Origin: an uncultured Paracoccaceae bacterium
GTDB lineage: Bacteria; Pseudomonadota; Alphaproteobacteria; Rhodobacterales; Rhodobacteraceae
Direction of reading: 5' to 3'
DNA: 24,655 nt
Assembly (NCBI GenBank): GCA_937927885.1
Contig: CALEZJ010000531.1
Coordinates: 1-24,655 of the forward strand
How positions within the stretch are numbered: the stretch's first letter is position 1; each line of letters starts with the position of its first letter. Below the pieces are notes generated by a model. The model had not been told where the DNA came from and ran no database searches. It worked only from the letters and a program-made list of their open reading frames with translations. Positions 17,301-23,003 of this stretch are shown piece by piece. Made by a program: the position numbers and the translations under genes.

Positions 17301-18083
17301 TCAAGGGGCAAGAGCTGCGAGGTAACCCTCGAAGGTGATGTTCTGGGCAACCCGACGGGCAATCGCTTCGTCCCGGGGGGAAGATATTGTCCAACAGAGC
17401 ACCGCGGCGCCCTGTGCGCGCAATTCGGCTACGCGCGGACGTTCAAGGTCGCACCAATGGTGCGAGATGAAGCTGGCTCCCACCGCGTCAAAGTCTCGGA
17501 TCGCTGCCAGGGCCTGCCAGTGCGCCGACAGTTCGGGACCCGCGTCGGCGGGGAAATCCTCGGCCGGGAATTCATAGGTGGTCAACCCGCGCGGAATCCC
17601 GGGGGAAAGCCGTTGCATATGCGCGACAGCCGAAGGGTTGAAGGACATCACCGCCACCGGCCCGCCGTAGCCGTCGAGCGCGCGCGCCACCGCGGTTTCG
17701 AGTACGCCATCGGTCGGCCCCATGACGCCGGACTGGTCCTTGATCTCGATCAGCAGCGGGACGCGGCCCGCGACGGCCTCCAGCACCTGGGGCAGGGTCG
17801 GGATCGGCGCATCGCTGTGGCGGACGACAAGGCGCTGAAGGACCGCCCGGTTGTGCGCCCGGATCGGTCCGGCACCCTCGGTCAGCCGGTCGAGCGTATC
17901 ATCGTGAAACACCATCGCCTCGCCATCGGCGCTAGGTTGCACATCGATCTCGATTGCATAACCATTTGCCAAAGCGGCGTGGATGGCAGGAAGCGAATTT
18001 TCCGGGCGACGCTGGGTCAGGTCATGCAGGGCACGGTGCGCGATCGGCAGGCGCAGAAGACCCTCGGGCAGGGCGGGACGCAT
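17301..18083 (-). CDS. Glycerophosphodiester phosphodiesterase, 260 aa
   Basis: Hydrolyses glycerophosphodiesters from phospholipid turnover to glycerol-3-phosphate and an alcohol. It has the TIM-barrel GDPD signature in order: His16-Arg17 (IAHRALHD), PENSLPA at about 27-33, the metal ligands Glu45 and Asp47 (AIEIDVQPS), His60 in VFHDDTLDRLTEG, and a later IEIKDQSG strand. There is no signal peptide, so it is cytosolic like UgpQ rather than periplasmic GlpQ. The ATG at 18083 overlaps the RidA stop by one base (TGATG). Co-occurrence with a RidA-like gene and the DUF482 gene in this order is, from memory, common in Rhodobacteraceae. Length is normal for the short cytosolic class. Confidence 0.95.
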   Translation of the reverse strand: MRPALPEGLLRLPIAHRALHDLTQRRPENSLPAIHAALANGYAIEIDVQPSADGEAMVFHDDTLDRLTEGAGPIRAHNRAVLQRLVVRHSDAPIPTLPQVLEAVAGRVPLLIEIKDQSGVMGPTDGVLETAVARALDGYGGPVAVMSFNPSAVAHMQRLSPGIPRGLTTYEFPAEDFPADAGPELSAHWQALAAIRDFDAVGASFISHHWCDLERPRVAELRAQGAAVLCWTISSPRDEAIARRVAQNITFEGYLAALAP

Positions 18084-18521
18084 CAGGCAATCTCGAAGAT
18101 GGCTTCGATCTCGACCGCGACGCCGAGCGGCAGCGAGGGGGACCCCACGGCCGAACGCGCATGGCGCCCGGATTCCCCCAGAACCGCCACCAGAAGGTCC
18201 GAGGCGCCGTTGATGACCTTGGGGTGTTCGGTGAAATCGGCGGTGCAGTTGACAAAGCCGGTCAGCTTGACCACCCGCCGCAAACGCGACAGGTCACCGC
18301 CCAGCGCCGCCCGGGCCTGCGCCAGCAGCGACAGAGCGCAGGCCTGGGCGGCGGCGGCGCCGGCCTCGGTCGACAGATCGGCCCCCAGCTTGCCTGACCT
18401 GCCCCGACACATAGATCAGCCCCCCTGAAATCACCCAGGGCACGTAGTTTGCCGCCGGCGCCGGCGCGTCCGGGAGTTCGAGACCGAGGGCGGCAAGGCG
18501 GGATTCGACACTCTGCGTCAT
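18083..18521 (-). pseudogene. RidA/YjgF-family protein, frame broken near residue 42
   Basis: RidA proteins deaminate reactive enamine/imine intermediates from PLP enzymes. The gene has a strong start: AAGGAG at 18534-18529, 7 nt before ATG 18521. It reads MTQSVESRLAALGLELPDAP … GGLIYVSGQV for 42 residues. The family sequence then continues only in another frame from about 18394: GKLGADLSTEAGAAAAQACA … VVKLTGFVNC … AVGSPSLPLGVAVEIEAIFEIA, ending at 18083. The joined product would be about 145 residues. Relatives have several more residues between SGQ and GKLGAD, so a small deletion (length 3n+2) is more likely than a one-base insertion. The rest is well preserved, including the stop overlap with the glycerophosphodiesterase gene, so the lesion is recent or a sequence error. 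Confidence 0.85.
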
Positions 18522-18528
18522 GGAGAGA

Positions 18529-18534
18529 CTCCTT
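18529..18534 (-). promoter_or_regulatory. Strong ribosome-binding site of the ridA-like gene
   Basis: AAGGAG on the - strand, 7 nt before the ATG at 18521, is among the best Shine-Dalgarno matches in the window. It fixes the start of the broken RidA-like gene and would load ribosomes for the coupled downstream genes. The frame break would put those ribosomes out of frame before they reach the next start. Confidence 0.7.
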
Positions 18535-18581
18535 TCAGGATGGTGCGCAGCAAAGCATGTCTGGCGGCGAACGAAAAGCCC

Positions 18582-19865
18582 TCAGCCCTCGCGCAGAGCC
18601 CGACGCAGATGGGTGGCAAGCGGCGCCACCAGATAGGCCAGCGGTGTGCGCTCGCCGGTGGCGATAAAGGCCTCGACCGCCATCCCGGGCACCAGCGGGC
18701 GCAGCGCGACCTGCGCAAGGGACTGATCCGAAAACAGGATTTCCACGCGATAGTATCGCTGGCCCGTGCGGTCGTCGAAAAAGGGCGCGGGCGAGATCGC
18801 GGTAACTCGCCCGTCAAAGTCCGGCAGGTCGCGTGCCGCCAGAGCCGGCAGGCGCAACCGCGCGGACTGACCGACATGGACGTGATCGATGTCGTCGGGC
18901 CGGACCCGGACCAGCAGAACCGGCCGGGGCTGGGGGGCAAGGATCTGCATTGCCTCGACCGCCGGACGCAGCACGCCCTCGGTGCCAAAGGTTGCCAGGC
19001 CGTGCACGATCCCGGCCGCAGGGGCGCGCAACACCAGCCCGTCGCGGCGGTCCCTGAGAAGGGCGGCCCGAGCGGCCAGCTCCAGCCGTTCCAGCGCAAC
19101 CTGCGCGCGCCCCTCGGCGGCTTCCTGCCGATAGCGGGCTTCCAGCGCCTCGATCTGAAGGTCGATTTCGCCCAGCCGCTGATCGATCTCGGCACTGCGC
19201 GCGGCGATGCCGACCAACAGCGAGTCCAGACGCGCAGCTTCGCGCGCGAGGTCGGCGCGACGGGTTTCGGGCGCGAGGCCCTGCGCGAGGAGACGCTCGA
19301 TCCGGTCCAGTTCGTGCCGAACCAGGGCTTCCTCGACCCGGGCGGACTCTGCCTGCCGCCACAAGCCGTCCCGTTCGGCCTCGGCCTGTCGGCGACGTTG
19401 TCGCAACTGCGCAACGTCACGCGCCAAGGCGGTCCGCCGCGCCTGATAGAGAATCACCTGGTCGGCATGCGCCTGCGCGAGCACCGGATCGGGCGAGGTG
19501 TCAGGCGACGGATAGGGCGTCGTGTCACGCTCGGCGACCAGACGGGCTTCGCGGGCCTCGGCTTCGGCCATGCGGGCCTCTATCAAGGCAAGTTCGGTGT
19601 CGATGGCGCGCGAATCCAGGCGGATCAGCACGGCACCTGCATCCACCGACTGCCCCTCGCGCACCGCAATCTCGACGATGGGCCCGCCCTCCGGATGCTC
19701 GACCGGATGGCGCAGGGGCGTCGCGTCGACCTCTCCGACGGCGATGACCGCGCCGGTTATGGTGACCTGCGTGGCCCAGCCCCCCAACCCCACGACCAGC
19801 AGCAGACACAGGGCGAGGCCTCGCCACAGCGGTGCCCGGACATCGAGCGCCCGTTCCACGGTCAT
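18582..19865 (-). CDS. Type I secretion HlyD/PrtE-like periplasmic adaptor, 427 aa
   Basis: Inner-membrane-anchored adaptor that couples the ABC exporter to a TolC-type channel. A short cytosolic N-terminus (MTVERALDVRAPLWRG) precedes a single membrane helix at about 16-32. The lipoyl region starts GAVIAVGEVDATPLRHPVEHPEGG (the VEHPEGGPI motif is characteristic of the type I subgroup), then a long Glu/Arg/Ala-rich coiled coil runs from about 75 to 290. The second lipoyl half is LVLRAPAAGIVHGLATFGTEGV, and the C-terminal domain has VLLVRVRPDDIDHVHVGQSARLRL and the VPGMAVEAFIATGERTPLAYLVAPL end typical of PrtE/HlyD. ATG 19865 shares ATGA with the exporter stop. A 60-nt gap separates it from the RidA-like gene. 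Confidence 0.93.
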   Translation of the reverse strand: MTVERALDVRAPLWRGLALCLLLVVGLGGWATQVTITGAVIAVGEVDATPLRHPVEHPEGGPIVEIAVREGQSVDAGAVLIRLDSRAIDTELALIEARMAEAEAREARLVAERDTTPYPSPDTSPDPVLAQAHADQVILYQARRTALARDVAQLRQRRRQAEAERDGLWRQAESARVEEALVRHELDRIERLLAQGLAPETRRADLAREAARLDSLLVGIAARSAEIDQRLGEIDLQIEALEARYRQEAAEGRAQVALERLELAARAALLRDRRDGLVLRAPAAGIVHGLATFGTEGVLRPAVEAMQILAPQPRPVLLVRVRPDDIDHVHVGQSARLRLPALAARDLPDFDGRVTAISPAPFFDDRTGQRYYRVEILFSDQSLAQVALRPLVPGMAVEAFIATGERTPLAYLVAPLATHLRRALREG

Positions 19866-21619
19866 GGCGCCCCTCCCGCGCGGGCGCGCACGACTTCGGT
19901 GTGACGCCGGACAAGGTCACGCAGCACCGATTCGCGCGGTCCGAAGCCGGTCTGCGCGCCGGCGTCGAGCACCAGGAGGTCATCGCATTCCGCGATCGAG
20001 GCCGGTCGATGCGCGGTGACAACCACGATCGTTCCCAGGGCCTTGAGGGTGCGGATGGCGGCATTGAGCGCGGCCGATCCGTCGGCATCGAGATGGGCGC
20101 TGGGTTCATCGAGAATTACCAGTGCTGGGTCGCCGAAAAAGGCCCGCGCGAGGCCAATTCGCTGGATCAGCCCGGCGGGAAGGGGGGCACCGGGCGGACC
20201 GGCACGTGTCTGGTACCCTGCGGGCAAGGCGACGATGGCGGCATGCGCACCAGCCAGCCGGGCAGCGCGGCAGATGGCCTCGGGATCGGCCAGCGGGTCA
20301 TGGCGGGCGATCGCATCCGCAATCGTGCCCGACCAAAGCGCAACACGCTGAGGAAGATAGCCAGTTCGGTACGGGGGGAGCGCAGCCAGCGGAGTGTCGC
20401 CCAGACGAAGCGATCCGGCGCCGGGCGCGACGGCCCCCGCCAGAACGCGGGCGAGCAGGCTCTTGCCCGCACCGCTGGGCCCGATGACGCCAAGGGCGCG
20501 ACCCGGGGTCACGTCGAAACCGCCAAGGCGCAGCAACGGTCCGGTTCGGTCTGGCCCCGGAACAAACAGGCCCCGGATCCGAAGCGGCGCGCGGATTTCG
20601 GCGGTCGGCGCCGGTGGTGCGGCGTCGGCACCCTCGTACAGAGTCAGGCGCAATCGGCGCCACCCGGCGATGCCCGCCAGCAGCAGACCCCACTGGCTGG
20701 CAAGTTGTTCGACCGGCGCGAGGGCGCGCCCCAGCAGGATCGACGCGCCCACCATCATCCCGGCCGACAGCGCATCCTGCAACACCAGCCAGGCGCCCGC
20801 CGCCAGCGCAGCCGATTGAAGGAACAGCCGGAAAGCCCGGGCCTGCGCGGTGTTGCGGGCGCTCCCGTCGGCGACACGCACCTGCGCCACCAGGGCGGAG
20901 GCGCGAAAGCCCTGCCAGCGGTTGACAAGGCCCGGCGACAGCCCGGCCACCAGATCCGGCCCCGCCGCGTCGATCTCGGCGCGCAAACGCTCGGCGTTGT
21001 CGCTTTCGCGCCAAGCGCGCGCCTGCGGCTGACGCTGGGCCAGATGCGCAACCGCAGCCATCACCGCCAGCGTCAGCGCCCCCCCTACTGCCAGCCATCC
21101 AAGCAGCGGGTGAACCAGCGCAAGCAGGACGACAAAGGCCGGGGTCCAGGGCAAATCGAGCACCGCGAGCGCGAGGTTGCTCCCCGCGAGGCGCTGCACG
21201 GCGTCGATGTCGCGCAGCGCAGCGGCAGGGCGCGGATCCGGGGGATCGCGCAGATGCGCATGCAGACTGGCCTCGAACAGGCGGGGCTCCAGCCGCTGAC
21301 GCAGCCGCGCACCGAATCGGACCAGCAACTGCGCCCGCGCATTGTCCAGGCCCGCCATTGCCGCAAAAAGGGCGGCGACGAGCAGAAACAGCGCGGCAAG
21401 GGTTTCGACCGAACGCCCCGGCAGAACCCGGTCATAGATCTGCAGCATGAACATGGGTCCGGCCAGCATCAAGAGGTTCGACACGGCACCAAATCCCAGC
21501 ACGGCCAGCCATAGCCCGCGATTGTTGCCCCCTGAATGATCCGACCCGGCGCCCACCTGCCCGCTCCTTGCCATCAGAGGTGTCAACGGTTGCCCTGCCG
21601 TGTCGGCCCCTGTTAACAT
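19862..21619 (-). CDS. Type I secretion ABC exporter (PrtD-like) with atypical signature motif, 585 aa
   Basis: Fused permease-ATPase that would export a protein or peptide directly out of the cell. The membrane part carries the PrtD landmarks GLWLAVLGFGAVSNLLMLAG, MLQIYDRVLPGRSVETL, and the helices up to about residue 325. The ATPase domain has Walker A GPSGAGKS (380-387), Q-loop GYLPQRVALWSGTI, Walker B LVILDE (Asp504, Glu505) and the switch His537 (TAHRP). The ABC signature, normally LSGGQ or LSAGQ, reads LPAGL (480-484) before IQRIGLARA. The start is uncertain: ATG 21619 has no ribosome-binding site, while GTG 21556 follows AGGAG by 7 nt and would give 564 residues. The stop overlaps the adaptor start (ATGA). 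No RTX-type substrate gene is adjacent. Confidence 0.9.
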   Translation of the reverse strand: MLTGADTAGQPLTPLMARSGQVGAGSDHSGGNNRGLWLAVLGFGAVSNLLMLAGPMFMLQIYDRVLPGRSVETLAALFLLVAALFAAMAGLDNARAQLLVRFGARLRQRLEPRLFEASLHAHLRDPPDPRPAAALRDIDAVQRLAGSNLALAVLDLPWTPAFVVLLALVHPLLGWLAVGGALTLAVMAAVAHLAQRQPQARAWRESDNAERLRAEIDAAGPDLVAGLSPGLVNRWQGFRASALVAQVRVADGSARNTAQARAFRLFLQSAALAAGAWLVLQDALSAGMMVGASILLGRALAPVEQLASQWGLLLAGIAGWRRLRLTLYEGADAAPPAPTAEIRAPLRIRGLFVPGPDRTGPLLRLGGFDVTPGRALGVIGPSGAGKSLLARVLAGAVAPGAGSLRLGDTPLAALPPYRTGYLPQRVALWSGTIADAIARHDPLADPEAICRAARLAGAHAAIVALPAGYQTRAGPPGAPLPAGLIQRIGLARAFFGDPALVILDEPSAHLDADGSAALNAAIRTLKALGTIVVVTAHRPASIAECDDLLVLDAGAQTGFGPRESVLRDLVRRHTEVVRARAGGAP

Positions 21620-21639
21620 CGGGCTAGCACATCATCTGC

Positions 21640-21645
21640 TATCAT
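21640..21645 (+). promoter_or_regulatory. Possible -10 element for mlaA
   Basis: TATCAT in the 56-bp gap between the divergent type I exporter and mlaA is one base off consensus and would place a start site about 24 nt before the TTG start codon. No convincing -35 lies 16-18 bp upstream, so this is weak. Confidence 0.3.
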
Positions 21646-21675
21646 CCGGTAAACGACCGATGGGAAACTCTGGCC

Positions 21676-22392
21676 TTGACCCTTGTCCTTCGTCCTCTCG
21701 TTCTGGTTCTCGGCCTCCTGGCGACCCTGGTGGCCTGTACCGCGCCGCCCCCTCCGCCCGGGGTCAATGACCCGTTCGAGGCGACCAATCGCGCCCGGTT
21801 CGAAGCCAACATGGCCCTGCTTCCCTCGGCACGCGCCGAGGCGCCCCCGCGCCTCAATCCATTTCGCCGCGCAGTGGCCAATGTTGGCGACCTGCTGGGA
21901 ACACCGTCGAGTATTCTCAATGATGTCTTGCAGTTGCGCCCCGACCGCGCGGTCGAGAATGCCTTGCGCCTGACCATCAATGCCACGGTCGGTCTGGGCG
22001 GGATTCTGGATCCGGCCGGGCATCTGGGCATCCACGGGCGCCGGAGCGATTTCGGCGAGACGTTGCATCGCTGGGGTGTCGGCGAGGGGGCCTATGTGGT
22101 GCTGCCGCTGTTTGGCCCGTCGACCGAACGCGATGCCGCAGGCCTCGTCGTCGATCTGGCCATCGATCCGCTGCGATTCGTCCTGCCCCCGCGCGAATTC
22201 GGCTGGAGCCTCGCGTTGCGCGGTGCCGGGCAATTCGCCAGCGCGGCCGAAAATGCCGACCTGCTCGACGCGAATGTGATGTCGACCGCCGACCCATATG
22301 CCCAGGCGCGTCTTCTCTACCTTCAGTCGCGGCGCTATCATCTCGGGGTAGAAACCGAGGATGAGTTCATTGACCCCTATGCCGATTTCTGA
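21676..22392 (+). CDS. mlaA: MlaA (VacJ) phospholipid-transport lipoprotein, 238 aa
   Basis: Outer-membrane lipoprotein that removes mislocalised phospholipids from the outer leaflet and hands them to MlaC. Translation apparently starts at TTG 21676: the frame is closed by a TAG at 21625-21627, and no ATG or GTG lies between. The start gives a compact lipoprotein signal with lipobox LVAC (Cys21). The mature part begins with a proline stretch and the family motif NDPFEATNRARFEAN. RPDRAVENALRLTINATVGLGGILDPAGHLGI follows, then DFGETLHRWGVGEGAYVVLPLFGPSTERD, and the tail ends DEFIDPYADF, all MlaA hallmarks. It overlaps mlaC. The MlaFEDB inner-membrane complex is not in the window. Confidence 0.95.
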   Translation: MTLVLRPLVLVLGLLATLVACTAPPPPPGVNDPFEATNRARFEANMALLPSARAEAPPRLNPFRRAVANVGDLLGTPSSILNDVLQLRPDRAVENALRLTINATVGLGGILDPAGHLGIHGRRSDFGETLHRWGVGEGAYVVLPLFGPSTERDAAGLVVDLAIDPLRFVLPPREFGWSLALRGAGQFASAAENADLLDANVMSTADPYAQARLLYLQSRRYHLGVETEDEFIDPYADF

Positions 22393-22981
22393 CCCGAGCC
22401 GCCGCACCTTCCTCCTGGGGATGGCCTTTGGCGCACTGACAATGGCCGGTCCCGCTGCGGCATTGACCCAGGCCGAGTCGCGGACGTTGATCGACCGGGT
22501 GATGGGCGAGGTACAGGGGATCATCAATTCGGGCGCGCCGGAGCCCCGCATGATCGCGCAGTTCGAGGAGTTGTTCCAGCGCTACGGCGACGTGCCGGCC
22601 ATCGCCCGTTCGGCGCTGGGGCCGCCGGCGCGCGCTGCATCCGCGGCGCAACTCAGCGCCTTTACCAACGCGTTTCGCGGCTACATGGGCCGAAAGTACG
22701 GGCGCCAGTTCCGCCGCTTTGCAGGCGCGCGCGCCGAGGTTCTCGGTTCGCGCGAAGTGCAGGGCTACTGGGAGGTCATCACCACGATGACCATGCGCGG
22801 CGAACCCCCGTTCGAGGTGCGCTGGCAAGTGAGCGACCGCAGCGGGCGGCCGCTGTTCTTCAACCTGATCATCGAAGGGGTGAACCTGCTGGCCGCCGAA
22901 CGCCAGGAAATCGGCACCATGCTGGAGCGCCGTGGCGGTAATCTGGACCGGATGATCCAGGACTTGCAGCAGGCGGGCTGA
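22361..22981 (+). CDS. mlaC: MlaC-family periplasmic phospholipid-binding protein, 206 aa
   Basis: Periplasmic carrier of the Mla pathway (Tol-Tol-Ttg2/MlaC family). ATG 22361 overlaps mlaA by 32 nt; ATG 22379 (14-nt overlap) is an alternative, and neither has a good ribosome-binding site, so coupling to mlaA is likely. The signal peptide contains a twin-arginine-like SRRTFLL followed by GMAFGALTMAGPAAA, suggesting Tat export, though Sec cannot be excluded. The mature protein shows the MlaC pattern: QFEELFQRYGDVPAIARSALGPPARAAS, FTNAFRGYMGRKYGRQFRRF, a VITTMTMRGEPPFEVRWQVSD strand pair and FFNLIIEGVNLLAAERQEIGTMLERRGGNLDRMIQDL at the end. Length is normal. The gene converges on the penicillin-binding protein with a 15-nt gap. 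Confidence 0.93.
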   Translation: MSSLTPMPISDPSRRTFLLGMAFGALTMAGPAAALTQAESRTLIDRVMGEVQGIINSGAPEPRMIAQFEELFQRYGDVPAIARSALGPPARAASAAQLSAFTNAFRGYMGRKYGRQFRRFAGARAEVLGSREVQGYWEVITTMTMRGEPPFEVRWQVSDRSGRPLFFNLIIEGVNLLAAERQEIGTMLERRGGNLDRMIQDLQQAG

Positions 22982-23003
22982 ACACGGTCGTCCGAGTCAG
23001 CCC
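22975..23003. terminator. Inverted repeat joining the stops of mlaC and the PBP gene
   Basis: GGGCTGA (22975-22981) and TCAGCCC (22997-23003) form a perfect 7-bp inverted repeat. Each arm contains the TGA stop of the gene on its side. Inside it, CGG (22985-22987) and CCG (22992-22994) can extend the stem around a TCGT loop. It is a candidate bidirectional terminator without a T-run. Confidence 0.5.

Noticed and set aside
21581..21586. A perfect TTGACA on the - strand just inside the type I exporter gene
   Set aside because: No -10-like sequence occurs 16-18 bp downstream; the bases there are GC-rich and coding or ribosome-binding sequence.
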